Below are positions 40,834-51,523 of a stretch of DNA of 64,000 nucleotides, piece by piece (within the stretch, counting starts at the first letter, position 1; each line of letters opens with the position of its first letter). Source of the DNA: Symbiodinium natans. Its lineage: Eukaryota; Sar; Dinophyceae; Suessiales; Symbiodiniaceae. Both the position numbers and the translations under genes were made by a program. The notes beneath the pieces were generated by a model. That model was given only the letters and a program-made list of their open reading frames with translations, was not told where the DNA came from and made no database searches. The DNA is taken from positions 1,268,906-1,332,905 of the forward strand of contig CAJNDS010002146.1 of assembly GCA_905221605.1 (NCBI GenBank), written 5' to 3'.

Positions 40834-42640
40834 ATGACTCCTAAAATTGTGACCGTATACCCTCTACTACGAATCCCTTTGAGGGTATATGGCCAGTTTC
40901 TAAATTATGGCCCCTTTTTGGGTGCCCCAAAAGGGACCACCAAAAAGGAACACTCTGTTAGAGAAGTGACGATATGAACGATGAACACGAATTAGGGTTT
41001 AGGGTTTAGGGTCTAGGGTTTAGGGTTTAGGGTTTAGGGTTTAGGGCCGCTAAGCTAGTCCTGAGCCTAGAAGGGTCATGGCCCCAGCTGGCATGCCACG
41101 GACAGAAGTACTGACTCAAAGACTTCTCAAAGACCCCTCGGGCAAGGAGCAGGCCAAATGGAAGCATGGGGCTTGTACGCCATAATTAAGGCTATTTAGG
41201 TGGGTTTAGGGTTTAGGGTTTAGGGTTTAGGGTTTAGGGTTTAGGGTTTAGGGTTTAGGGTTTAGGGTTTAGGGTTTAGGGTAATTAAGGCCATTTCGGG
41301 GGGGGGGGGGGGGGGACCTAGGGCGGGTAGTATAGAGGGGGGGTTAGTAGGGGAACCCATGAGTTTTTGGTTGAACGTTGAGGGCTTTGACAAGGACAGC
41401 TCCGGTAGGATATCTTATATAGTGCTTCACAAGGTCTATATTTTGGACTGCGGGGTACCGAAAAAAACTACACAACGGGCATATGGCATATGAGAAGATG
41501 CTTGCCGGACCTGGATGTATGAAAGAACAGACCCTAAATTTGCACTTGCAGTTTCGTGTTAAGGGTGCTGGTCCTGGGTTTGGGCGTTTAGGGTTTAGGG
41601 CTTAGGGCTTGAAATTAGGCTGAACTTGGGGGGGGGAGGAGTTATGGTTGAGGGTCCTTCAAACAGTCGAAACATTTCGCCAGATTTATTCTTCGTAAAA
41701 CCAGTCAGAGAAAAGGTTCACTTTCCCAAGGACCTGCCCTAGATATCCTGAATCCTATAGGCCACATGGATGCACATGGCTGCACATACGGGACTGGGTA
41801 GCCCTAAGCCCTAAACCCTAAACCCTAAACCCTAAACCCTGAACCCTAAACGTGTGCTCAGATGCCCCAGGGTGCCATACCAACGTGCAAAATTTTGCTG
41901 CTTGTGAGATCGAGTCTTTATTGCTGTCATCCCATAAAGGACCCTAAACCCCAAACCCCAAACCCCAGACCCCAAACCCTAAACCCTAAACCCCAAACCC
42001 TAAACCCTAAACCCAGAAGTGGGTGACCTAACGAAAAAGGACACCCCATACGTACACTCACCAATACTTGTAAGGACACCCATACAAGCACATAATAAAG
42101 ACACCGTCTCACAATACCCAGCTCGACGAACGGCTGAGTGTTTGGCGAACTCGAGCTGCATAGGGCTCAGATCACGCCTTGTTCGAAGGGTTTGGGTTTT
42201 AGCACTCTGGGCTTCTGGTTTGTTTGTAGGGGCTTAAACCCTAAACCCCAAGCCCCAAACCCGAAACCTCGGGGCATAGGGCTTCGAGCTTCTCGGACAT
42301 ATAGGGTTTATATGGCATTTATCCTAAACCCTAAACCCTAAACCCTAAACCCTAAACCCTAAACCCTAAACCCTAAACCCTAAATGGCTCATAGATTTGA
42401 GGCCCCGGCCCTAGCTCTTCTGCAAAGTGAGTCGACTCTCCAGAGCCCGAAATCCTAGACCCTAAACCCTAAACCCTAAACCCTAAACCCTAAACCCTAA
42501 ACCGCGAAACCCTTTCTTGGTCTAGGGTTCAGGCTTTTTGGTGCACGTGTCCTTCGCTTACTTTCGCCGCAAACCCCAAAGCACTATCCCCGCAGGTTTA
42601 GGGTTTAGGGTTGCGGGTTTAGGGTTCAGGTTTGGTGGAC
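40834..42640. repeat. Telomeric mosaic
   Basis: Blocks lie at 40992-41045 (G), 41205-41281 (G), 41590-41612 (G), 41803-41850 (C), 41940-42013 (C), 42235-42265 (C), 42323-42384 (C), 42455-42503 (C) and 42597-42630 (G). A G run of about 19 lies at 41298-41316. 40895-40975 shares sequence with 45800-45865 (see family J). Family K-like phrases lie at 42030-42110. No gene. Confidence 0.8.
41183..41303 (+). repeat. Telomeric array bracketed by a ~22-bp direct duplication
   Basis: TAATTAAGGCTATTTAGGTG precedes and TAATTAAGGCCATTTCGGGG follows an array of eleven perfect TTTAGGG units (41205-41281). The flanks match at about 18 of 22 positions. Confidence 0.85.
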
Positions 42641-42760
42641 CTACAGGGAGCACGGTCCCTAAAGCTAGGCATTTAGCATTTAGGGTTTGGGGTTTGGGAT
42701 TTGGGGGTTAGGGTTTCGGGTTTCGGGTTTAAAATTTAGGGTTTAGGGTTAGGGTGACCT
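42641..42760 (+). repeat. Degenerate telomeric block
   Basis: TTTAGCATTTAGGGTTTGGG followed by TTTCGGG and TTTAGGG variants, ending just before a non-telomeric island with exon-like features. Confidence 0.85.
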
Positions 42761-42829
42761 TACTTAGGGCACTGTGCCATCTGGAGAGATGAGGGACTTC
42801 GGAATGGCGAGCCTCGGCTGCTCTCACAG

Positions 42830-43105
42830 TCATGACGCCTTGGAAAGGCGAGGCCTTCGACATCGAACGTGGACCCAGTGCACACTGGGATGTCAGGAGG
42901 GAATGGCTCAAACGAGGGCCGATCTGCATCAAAAACTGGCGACCTTTGGCGTCTGCCACACAGTCATATTTCAAGTTTTTGGCGGTACAAAGTGGTAAAA
43001 TCAACTACAATTCAGGGTGAGTCCAGTTGCACCCACAAACTAAGCGTCTCTTTGTATGATTACAGTCCGGATGTCGCGTTAAGAGTTGCATTACAAGCAC
43101 CCTAA
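42830..43105 (+). CDS. Possible two-exon gene fragment, function unknown
   Basis: A plausible acceptor (CTGCTCTCACAG, ending 42829) is followed by an open frame with ATG at 42832 and about 61 codons (segments such as FDIERGPSAHWDVRREWLK, then NWRPLASATQSYFKF). It ends at AGG/GTGAGT, a near-consensus donor at 43016-43021. A 49-bp intron would run to TGATTACAG (43064). Splicing keeps the frame for about 12 more codons (PDVALRVALQAP) to TAA at 43103-43105. The island is free of telomeric repeats. I do not recognise a family. A minus-strand frame of 91 codons overlaps it and is less attractive because it ends in telomeric sequence. The splice sites are visible; the gene call is inference. Confidence 0.3.
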
Positions 43106-44132
43106 AGCCAACAATTCCCAACAGCCGAAAGGTTGGGTTTCAATTTCTCCAGAGGTAATTGGGGCCAAAAGGAGACTCCTGAGCCAAAACTAGAACTGAA
43201 CGGGTAAGAGGAGCCAAAAGGAAGAAGCACCGGAACGGGTGCCCCGCCGGAACGAAACGGAACACCGGATTGGAACCATTCATGCTGGCTGTTAGGTTGC
43301 ACAGCTGTGTTTAAGGCAGTACTGAGCCGCTTAGGGTTAGGGTTTCGGATTGAGGTTTAGGGTCAAACAAGAAGAAACTTCATGACTGTCTTCCGTCAAC
43401 CAAGGGTTGCCAGCTTTCACACATACGTAGGCGGCCCTGTCCGAGTGGATCTGGATCTAGGAAAACCATAAACCTAAACAGAATCGACATGCTCGACTTA
43501 GTCCTGGTAATGTTTCCGCAAAACAGCGCAGGCCCCAAACGCAAACCCCCGAAACGTACACGCTAAACCCAGAAACCCTAAACCTAAACCTTACACCCTG
43601 TACGTAGCCCTAAACCCTAAACCCTGTAACCCTAAACCCGAAACCCTATGTGGCCCTAAACCCTAAACCCTAAACCCTAAACCCTAAACCCTAAACCCTA
43701 AACCCTAAACCCTGAACCCTGAACCCTGAACCCTGCCACTGCTCTTCACTTCAGTGCTCCTCCAGGAAGGTCTTAAGCTCGAAACCTAAACCCTAATCCA
43801 AACCTGTGTGCATGTTTTACGCCTAGGGTTTGGGTTTAGGATTTAGGGTTTAGGGTTTCGCAGCGCGACACATCCCTTGCCTTAGTACACTGAAAGTCGC
43901 CGCTTAGCAGCGCATGATGAAAAATGCAGAAGATGATGTCTCACACCCTAAACCCTAACCCCTGAACCCTGAACTCTAAACCCTAAACTTTATGCCTAAA
44001 CCACAGCGGTGGAAGTATATCCCAGATCCTGCGGCAGCGGCAGCAATCTTGTCTCCACAAACATAGGGTGGATACAAAACCAATGCCCCATGCGAAACGG
44101 CAGAACAGGTGAGCCATAGCCGACAATCCTTC

Positions 44133-44256
44133 GGCTTAGGGCTTAGGGCTTAGGGCTTAGGGCTTAGGGCTTAGGGCTTAGGGCTTAGGGCTTAGGGTTT
44201 AGGGTTTAGGGTTTAGGGTTTAGGGTTTAGGGTTTAGGGGTTAGGGTTTAGGGTTT
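44133..44256 (+). repeat. CTTAGGG variant array joined to TTTAGGG
   Basis: About nine CTTAGGG units switch abruptly to eight TTTAGGG units. As at 37421, one mutant unit has been homogenised over a block. Confidence 0.95.
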
Positions 44257-44436
44257 TCTTGAATAGCTTCCCAAAAGTCACCCGATCTCAAGACCTAGCT
44301 GGTGCGGTACTCCCAGACCCAAACTCCTTTCGGGGGCAGCGGCCCAAAATGTACCAAAGGTGTGGCCAGGCTCTGAAAGGACAGTAGTTGTCGCTCATCG
44401 CAGCGGATGAAAATGATGTTTCGGCAGAGGGCATCC

Positions 44437-44540
44437 AACCCTACACCCTAAACCCTAAACCCTAAACCCTAAACCCTAAACCCTAAACCCTAAACCCTAA
44501 ACCCTAAACCCTAAACCCTAAACCCTAAACCCTAAACCCT
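44437..44540 (-). repeat. Interstitial telomeric array, CCCTAAA orientation
   Basis: About fourteen units, all perfect apart from the first (CCCTACA). Confidence 0.95.
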
Positions 44541-44610
44541 CCAGGACAGGAACGCCTCGAGCTCCAAGATGCGCGGCTTAAGGCGGTTTAGGGAACGGCG
44601 TTTGTCAAAA

Positions 44611-44724
44611 TCATGTGATGTAGGGTTTATATTTCTTGTACCCCCAAAAGGACACCCAATGTATACACTCACCAATATGAAAAAGGAACCACCAAAGACA
44701 GTAATATAACCCCTGCTTCATGTG
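44611..44724. mobile_element. Family K inverted-repeat element
   Basis: The left end is TCATGTGATGTAGGGTTTAT and the reverse complement of the right end is ACATGAAGCAGGGGTTATAT, matching at most positions. The interior has 'ttcttgtacccccaaaaggacaccc', 'tacactcaccaat' and 'aaaaaggaacca'. A copy is nested within the family B element at 23909, and pieces occur at 6590-6766, 36545-36600 and 42030-42110. Confidence 0.8.
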
Positions 44725-44798
44725 TTTCCATTTGGCTGCCCAGACACCACAGAACAACCCAATCTGAGGGTCGAACCGACATATCTTGACAGCCTGTA

Positions 44799-44854
44799 CT
44801 ACTATTTGCATACTTAAGAACTACTCCGAAAAAACACTCTTCCTTTTTTGGGGT

Positions 44855-44908
<54 letters not shown>

Positions 44909-44932
44909 AGGGGATTCTTAAGCGAATAACAG
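44799..44932. mobile_element. Family L element with a 53-G homopolymer
   Basis: The left end is CTACTATTTGCATACTTAAG and the right end is TTCTTAAGCGAATAACAG, inverted counterparts with short gaps. Nearly all of the interior right half is a G run (44855-44907, 53 G, preceded by GGGGT). The copies at 275-419 and 60273-60373 share the ends and the 'ggggattctta' junction. The 74-codon poly-Gly frame is an artefact. Confidence 0.65.
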
Positions 44933-44987
44933 CAGAACCTGAGCAAGCCGACCTCGTTAAACCCACGCCCTTTGCAAGTTACTTGGT

Positions 44988-45094
44988 CCCTTGTTGTGGG
45001 CCAGCAATTGGGATAACCCTTTTCTACCCCTTTTGCCCGATAGAAGCCATCAGAACCTTTAAAAGGAGGTAATGGACGTCATTATGGGACCACG
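44988..45094. mobile_element. Family D element, short copy
   Basis: GTTACTTGGTCCC on the left and GGGACCACGG on the right are partial inverted ends. The phrase 'cagaacctttaaaaggaggtaa' is the family D interior also seen at 46165-46187 and 48221-48245. Confidence 0.55.
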
Positions 45095-45582
45095 GAAATT
45101 CCTGGCGCCGCATGCCCCCAGACCGATTAATGGTGGCTTTCGGTTTGCTTTCGGTTTAGGGTTCAGGGTTCAGGGTTTAGGGTTTCGGGTTAGGGTTTAG
45201 GGTTAGGGTTTAGGGTTTAGGGAATAGGGTTAAGGGAAAGGGGCCGAAGGGTACCTTCTTGGGGTATTGGAAAATGGAAAACAACCTTAATTGTACTCAG
45301 GGCTTAGGGCTTGAGTTTCAACGCTTGAGTGTTTAGGAGTTCATGGTTCAGGTGGCGCTCAGGGCTTTGGCTACTCTAAACCCCAAGCGTGAACCCCCAA
45401 ACCCTAAACCCCAAGCCCCAAACCCCTCAATCTGAAACTCAACCCCGAGACCCTAAATCCTAAACCCTAAGCCCTAAACTCCCAAACCTTACTCCACTTA
45501 GCGTGATCGAGTTGGGAGCCCATGTGGACCATAGCCTGAACACCCACGCCGACATACAAAAAAAGCTTTGCCAAGCTTCCTA

Positions 45583-45629
45583 AAATAAGGACCCGATGAT
45601 TGCCACGCAGACGTATAGGGTCCTTATTT
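45583..45629. repeat. Short inverted repeat AAATAAGGACCC
   Basis: AAATAAGGACCC and GGGTCCTTATTT are perfect 12-bp inverted counterparts separated by 23 bp. This could be a very small or eroded MITE, or a hairpin. Confidence 0.6.
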
Positions 45630-45792
45630 CAGGGCGGTAGTCTAGACTAGAACTTCCGAAGCTATGCCGGGGATGATCTGACTTGTGGGCCTTTTTGGAG
45701 GGTCTCCATGATGGTGTAGTCGCATTGAGAGTCTAGCGGCCTAACGTACCTAACCCCCAAACCTCGACAGGCCCAGAATTGAGATCAACCCC

Positions 45793-45865
45793 ATTGGTCA
45801 CTTCTCTAAATTACGGTCCCCTTCTGGCACCCACACAGGAACCCTAATTTTGAGAACTGACCAAT
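45793..45865. mobile_element. Family J small inverted-repeat element
   Basis: The left end ATTGGTCACTTCTC and the right end GAGAACTGACCAAT match as inverted counterparts with one mismatch. The interior 'taaattacggtccccttctggcacccac' resembles 40898-40930 ('taaattatggccccttt..gggtgcccc'). It is 73 bp. Confidence 0.65.
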
Positions 45866-46089
45866 TGCTAGGTGGCCTTGCTTAGCAAGGCTTCTGCTCG
45901 CCCCTTTTTGTGAGCGGCTGCATGGGCAGAGAGGGTCAGTTCTTGCGGGTTTAAGTTTAGGGTCCTAACTTCTATCTGATAGAGGGCAGTCGAGCTTCGG
46001 GATGCTTGGGGTACATCATTTAGGGTTTAGGGTTGAGGGTGTAGGGTTATACAAGGCCAAAAGCAGAGAAGGGCAATTACCCTGCGTGT

Positions 46090-46315
46090 AAGGGTAGCTA
46101 CATGGTCCCTGAATACCGGCCCCATAATCGGGCCCTATGCACCCGACACAGCCCAAGGGCCCAAAACTTCAGAACCCTTTGCAGAAGGTAAAGGACCATT
46201 TTCAGGGACCATGCAACACAACGTAGCCCTAAATCCTGAACCCTAAGCCCGAAACCCCAAACCCCAAGCCCTCCCTGAGTCAGGGACCTTATTCATGGAC
46301 CTTGTAACTACCCTT
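46090..46315. mobile_element. Family D element, most complete copy
   Basis: The left end is AAGGGTAGCTACATGGTCCC and the reverse complement of the right end is AAGGGTAGTTACAAGGTCCA. The similarity covers ~27 bp with a few mismatches. The interior has 'cagaaccctttgcagaaggtaaaggaccattttcagggacca', then a short CCCTAAA-like patch (46217-46262). It is 226 bp and non-coding. Confidence 0.85.
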
Positions 46316-48043
46316 GGGATGCTCCCTAGAGGCCAGAATCACTAGTTGCTACTTAGCGGTCTGGGGTTCAGGGAGTCACATCGGGCTTACGCAAAAGGAA
46401 CTGGGGTTTAGATTTTCGTTAGGGCAGGTGGCCTGAATGGAGAGGAGTCCTCAGGCCACGGTTGTTTAGCCATTGAGGTCCCTTTTAAGGATCCCTCCCT
46501 GAACCCCTTGAAAACCCTGGGGGGGGGGGGGGGGGGGGGGAATTGGGGGGGGGGGGGCAAGAATTAAGAGCCGACTCTGGGGTCCTAGACAGGAAGTGAG
46601 TGGAGGGCTTGACAGCAGAGCCAACCGCCTGGCAAAAAGTGGCGCGCTCGACGTGCGGCGGCACTCGGCGGCCCTGATGCGTCCCTTTTTGCAGATCCTA
46701 ACGCTAAACCCTAAACTTATAAACCCTAAACCCTAAACTTATAATCCCTAAACCCTAAATTCCCTAAATTCCCTAAACCCTAAACCCTAAACCGTAAACC
46801 CTACACCTAGCTCGTTCAAGTCTTGGGTTCGATTCAGGCTTTACAGCCTAGTGATGCCCAGAGCTTTGGGCTGCAAGGGCTAAGGAGATCCCGAGCTCGA
46901 TGGTTTGGTTTAGGGGTTAGGGGTTTAGGGGTTTAGGGGTTTAGGGGTTTAGGGGTTTAGGGGTTAAGGGGCTTAGGGGTTTAGGGGTTTAGGGGTTTAG
47001 GGGTTTAGGGGTTTAGGGGCTTAGCGGTTTAGGGGTTTAGGGGTTTAGGGGTTTAGGGGTTTAGGGTTTAGGGTTTAGGGGTTTAGGGGTTTAAGGGTTT
47101 AAGGGTTTAGGGGTTTAGGGTTTAGGGTTTAGGGTTCTCCTTACACCCAAACCGTCCCCCGGCAGCTTTTTCGTGGACGCAACCCCATGGCGTGCGATCC
47201 AAGGGACATTGGAGCTGGGACGCAAAGTGGACGTTTTGGGGTTTAGGGTTTAGGGTTTAGGGTTTAGGAAATTTAGGGTAGCTTCCCCCCCCTCCCCCCA
47301 GCCCCCCAACCCACCCCACCCAGACGTTGGCCCTGAACCGTACACCCGTTCTCCTGCGGGGTCAGCGGCCTCTTAAATTTAGGGTTTAGGGTTTAGGATT
47401 TAGGGTTCTGGGTTCTAGGGTTGAGGGTGCTAGGGTTCTAGGGTTCTAGGGTTTAGGGTTTTAGGGCTTTAGGGTCTTAGGGTTTAGGGTTCTAGGGTTT
47501 AGGGTGTTAGGGTTTAAGGGTTTGAGGGTTTAAGGGTTTTAGGGTTTAAGGGTTTTAGGGTTTGGGGTTTGGGGTTTGGGGTGGGCTTCTCATCCCAGGG
47601 TACTTTGGGATCAGCTAAAGGCTCGCCAGACCCTAAACCCGAAACACCGAGGGCTTGTCGCTTACAGTTCATGTACCTCCGCTGCACATCTTCGTGTCGT
47701 ACAGAAGCCTGAAGAAGGCCCCCGCGCTCTAAAATGACCCAAACCTACCTGTTCTTGGAACCTCTGTACAAAACGTAGTCTAGAATTGAGGGGTGTAGGG
47801 CTTGGGGCCAAGAACTCTTGTACGGCCCCATGCGACCTGAATACCCTAGCCCTAGTTGCCTCCAAACCCTAAACCCTAAACCCTAAACCCTAAACTCTAA
47901 ATCCTAAACCCTAAAGGCCCTAAACCCTAAACCCTAAACCGCAGATCGCTGCTCCATGGGAACGCACCAGGCAGTCGATGCAACGGAAACGCAGGCCAGT
48001 ATGAGCTGAGAGAGTGGGGTTTAGGGCTTACGGTTTAGAGTCT
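46316..48043. repeat. Telomeric mosaic
   Basis: Two G runs (about 21 and 13) lie at 46520-46557. Blocks lie at 46695-46805 (C), 46906-47136 (G), 47238-47270 (G), 47380-47585 (G, with TTCTAGGG and TTTTAGGG variants), 47868-47940 (C) and 48015-48035 (G). A 67-codon minus-strand frame at 47662-47865 is in unique sequence but has no recognisable features. No gene. Confidence 0.75.
46906..47136 (+). repeat. TTTAGGGG 8-bp variant array
   Basis: About 24 units of TTTAGGGG, with a few CTTAGGGG, TTAAGGG and plain TTTAGGG units. It is the longest block of the octamer variant; smaller ones are at 9138-9243 (C strand) and 19800-19845. Confidence 0.95.
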
Positions 48044-48265
48044 AAGGGTGGGTTACATGGTCCCTGAGTATGGGCCCGTAAAAGGGTACCCCTTATAATA
48101 GTTTAGGGTTTAGGGTTTAGGGCTAGTTACATGGTCCCTTAGTATTAGTACGGGCCCTTAAACGGGTACCCCTTGTATACCCCTTACATACCAAGTTCAG
48201 GGCCCATACATCAGAACTCTTTAAAGGAGGTTAGGCACCATATTGAGGGCTCATGAAACTACCTT
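48044..48265. mobile_element. Family D element split by telomeric repeats with duplicated flank
   Basis: The first ~55 bp ('gttacatggtccctgagta', 'gggcccgtaaaagggtacccctt') is followed by about three TTTAGGG units (48101-48124). The same start is then repeated ('gttacatggtcccttagta', 'gggcccttaaacgggtacccctt') and the element continues to its right end (about 48265, AACTACCTT). The two copies of the start differ at several positions, including a 5-base gap, so the event is not recent. Confidence 0.85.
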
Positions 48266-49967
48266 CGGAAGTTTAGGTCTAGCTAACGGCTCCCATGTAG
48301 TCGTTTTTGGCGGGGGTAGTATACTAAAAAACCCTATAGCTAACCCAGAAAGAACTAGGTATTTGCAAGGTTTGGCGGTTTAGGGTTCAGGGTTTTGGGT
48401 TTGGGGTTTTAGGGTTTAGGGTTTAGGCCTAGGGTTTAGGGTTTAGGGTTTAGGGTTTCGGCCTAGGGTTTAGGGTTTAGGGTTTAGGGTTTAGGGTTTA
48501 GGGTTTAGGGTTCGTTCTCAGCTGCCTAGCCTGGAACAAACCCCAGCCTTAGCTGGCGCAGGCGACTTCCATCACTACATGGGGCGATGGTGCTCACAAC
48601 AGTGCTTTAGGGTTTAGGATTTAGGGTTACAGGGGTTGAGTTTAGGGCTTTGGGCAGAGTGGAGTTGACACGTCGTACAGCACGCTTTGGGTTTAATTTG
48701 GGGCCTAGGGTTTAGAGTCGTATAGCATGGTTTAGGGTTTAGGGTTTAGGGTTTAGGGTTTAGGGTTTAGGGTTTAGGGTTTAGGGTTTAGGGTTTGGGT
48801 TTAGGTATCGGGAAGCGACCCTGGTTTCGGGATTAGGGTCTGTACCTTGATGCTCTAAATCCCTTGGCGGAAGCCGCTTTATACCCAGCAAGCGGCTTAG
48901 GCGGTTTAGGGTTTACGGTTTCGAAAGTTTACGAAACTACACACAAGAGGGAATATCGGCAGGCTTCCTAACACGATGCCGACTGTAGGCTTGGTAACTG
49001 TAGGGCTTAGGGCTTAGGGTTTAGGGTTTAGGGTTTAGGGTTTAGGCTTCTAACTATCATCCACGCAGTGGCAGATCATCCGCACAGAGTTGCAGCCGTC
49101 CTATAGTTGCCGTGTAGAGAGAGTGAGGAAGCCGCCAGGATATGAACGCGGAATGGAGGCATATTGGAACGAAAAACACGAGAGGGCACACTAGCGTCCT
49201 GCACACACTGGTTGTCCAGCATTGTGAGAGGCAGAGGCTGTACTTAATAAAGGCCTCACCCGGAGAATGCCATAAACTCTCGCATGTCCAAGTGCTTCAC
49301 CTTGCAGCGTGGGGCTTACCGAGCCTTTGAGGTTTGAACCCTAAATCCTAAATCCTATACCCCAAACCCGAAACCCTAAACCCTAAATCCTAAACCCCAA
49401 ACCCCAAACCCCAAACCCCAAACCCTAAACCCTAAACCCTAAACCCTAAAGTGTGGGTCTGACAGGGAGCAAGGCCCAGGTGTGGTGGGGTGGTTGGGTC
49501 GGAGAAGAGAAAACCCAAGCCTGCAGCTTAGGGCTTCTAGGATTCTGGGGTTTAGGGTTTAGGGTTTAGGGTTTAGGGTTTAGGGTTTGGGGTTTAGGGT
49601 TTAGGGTTTAGGGTTTGGGGTTGCTAGGCTTTCTGGTTTGAATTGGTCTTTCGGTGCTTGGTGAGCCTAGCGGGGTTGAAGCCATGAGGATGGAGGAATG
49701 CGAGGTTGCGCAAACGTGAGGCACTTAAGTTTAGGGTTTCGGGTTTAGGGTCTAGGGCTTAGAGCGGCAGCGCTGTTCCCGTAAGCCCCTGTAGAGCCTG
49801 AAGCCTAAACCCTGTACAGCTCTAGACCCGAACAGGCCATTCCCTAGCTCCCTGCATGAGAAACCCTAAACCCTAAACCCTAAACCCTAAACCCTAAACC
49901 CTAAACCCTAAACCCTAAACCCTAAACCCTAAACCCTACACAAGGGTTATCGGGTTCCTGGCTCTCT
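48266..49967. repeat. Telomeric mosaic
   Basis: Blocks lie at 48365-48512 (G, twice interrupted by TTTCGGCC/TTTAGGCC), 48605-48650 (G), 48728-48805 (G), 48905-48920 (G), 49000-49046 (G), 49335-49450 (C, CCCCAAA), 49550-49622 (G), 49730-49760 (G) and 49860-49938 (C). 49050-49330 is unique; a 62-codon plus-strand frame there has no recognisable features. Confidence 0.8.
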
Positions 49968-50053
49968 ACTAGCTCCTAATAATCCCTGTTACTTGTAGGG
50001 TATATAAACCATCAGCCCTTTTCGGGGTCATTTGGATCTCTACTAAGAGTCAG
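49968..50053. mobile_element. Family G-like inverted-repeat element
   Basis: CTGGCTCTCTACTAGCTCC on the left and GGATCTCTACTAAGAGTCAG on the right are imperfect inverted counterparts. The interior has 'aatccctgttacttgtagggtatataaacc', recalling family B and K interiors. Confidence 0.6.
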
Positions 50054-51400
50054 TCATCCCTACATACCCCCTAAACCCTAAACCCTAAACCCTAAACCCC
50101 AAACCCTAAACCCCAAACCCTAAACCCTAAACCAAGATAGTTAGGTTTGAGGCGCTTTTCCACGAAGAAGGTCCAACACCTCCAGGGCGCGGCAGCCCAG
50201 AGAGCGTGGAAGGCTTAGGGCTTTGGGTTTGGGGTTCGGGGTTTAGGGTTTAGGGTTTAGGGTTTAGGGTTTAGGGTTCGGGGTTTAGAGTTGAAGCGCC
50301 AAGAGACCGGCGTTTATTGTTTAGAGAGTTAAGAGGAAGAACCCTAAACCCTAAACCCTAAACCCTAAACCCTGAATCCCTCAGAAGTTCTAGTGGGTCT
50401 GGCATGATCTGAGACTTGCGGGAACTAGACAGTTTAAGGATCACAAGGGCCCAAAGCCCTAAGCCCTCAACCCTAAACCCTACTCTGCAAACCCCAAACC
50501 CCAAACCCTAAACCCTCAACCCCAACTCCAAAATCTAAAGCCCAAAGCCCAGAGCCCGAAATCCTAAACCGAGCCCTAAACCCGAAACCCTAAACCCTAA
50601 ACCCCGAGCCCTAGCCCGCCAGCAGGGCTCGGCATTTCCGCACATCAAGCTTTGCACATGGATCAAGGCAAGGTCTCTTGTACCCCAATAAGGTTTAGGG
50701 TTTAGGGTTTAGGGTTAGGGTTTAGGGTTTAGGGTTTAGGGTCGAAGGTTGAGGTTGTGGGGTTAAGGGCGCTCAAGAACTGCAACCTCCCCAAAACCCG
50801 CAGCCTCAAAACCAAACGCCCCCCTGAAACCCGAAACCTCCCCGAACTCCGAGCGTTCGTGAGGTCGAGATGCAGTTGGGTTTATGAGATGCCCCCTACA
50901 GCGCAGTGCGGCCACTGCGTTCCGACTGCATAGGTGCGTCACTGATGTACACCCGCCTAAGCCTACTTTGACATCCGGGCCTCACGGTGCGAACCAAACT
51001 TGTCCTCGTTGCAGGAGGGGCGGGGGGGTTTCTACTATAATCCTTATTCAGGAATATGAACCCGAAACCCCCTAAACCCTAAACCCTAAACCCTAAACCC
51101 TAAACCCTAAACCCTAAACCCTAAACCCTAAACCCTAAACCCTAAACCCTAAACCCTAAACCCTAAACCCTAAACCGGCTTCTCGAGCTGCCTAAGCGCC
51201 CGACATGAGAAAGGTTTGAGGGATTGGGGCTAGAGGCTTATGAGCTGCGAGGTTCCAGCCAGTTGACGTCGAAACCATGCGTTATAAACCCTAAACCCTA
51301 AACCCTAAACCCTAAACCCTAAACCCTAAACCCTAAACCCTAAACCCTAAACCATAGCCGAAACCCCGAAACCCCTATCGAGAGCCATCCGCCGCAGGCA
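50054..51400. repeat. Telomeric mosaic
   Basis: Blocks lie at 50070-50132 (C), 50228-50290 (G), 50340-50380 (C), 50455-50610 (C, degenerate), 50693-50745 (G), 51071-51176 (C) and 51288-51353 (C). 50760-51060 is unique; 51026-51060 repeats the family B interior phrase 'tactataatcc..attcagg'. No gene. Confidence 0.85.
51071..51176 (-). repeat. Interstitial telomeric array, CCCTAAA orientation
   Basis: About fifteen perfect CCCTAAA units. Confidence 0.95.
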
Positions 51401-51523
51401 GAGGGAGGAGAGCTCCTAGAACCACAGGTGGAGGGGGTCAAAAAAGTGGGGGAGGTAGCTAGGCCTTCGCATCTGCCAGGCAAGTGAGTGAGGGAGTGAG
51501 CGATTAACTGCTCGCGGTGGGGA

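Larger units (their letters stand above)
43106..44610. repeat. Telomeric mosaic
   Basis: 43106-43320 is unique. Blocks lie at 43325-43365 (G), 43560-43640 (C), 43649-43736 (C), 43825-43860 (G), 43945-43990 (C), 44133-44256 (G) and 44437-44540 (C). No gene. Confidence 0.8.
45095..46089. other. Spacer with few telomeric blocks
   Basis: Telomeric repeats only at 45155-45225 (G), 45375-45485 (C, degenerate) and 46019-46045 (G). The remainder is unique, with small inverted-repeat elements at 45583-45629 and 45793-45865. No gene. Confidence 0.65.

Noticed and set aside
40591..40977. 128-codon frame
   Set aside because: Contains the whole family C MITE (40721-40833) and family J-like sequence, so about half of it is transposon.
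46815..46860. GGGTTCGATTC resembling a tRNA T-loop
   Set aside because: The stem bases on either side do not pair and no cloverleaf could be drawn.
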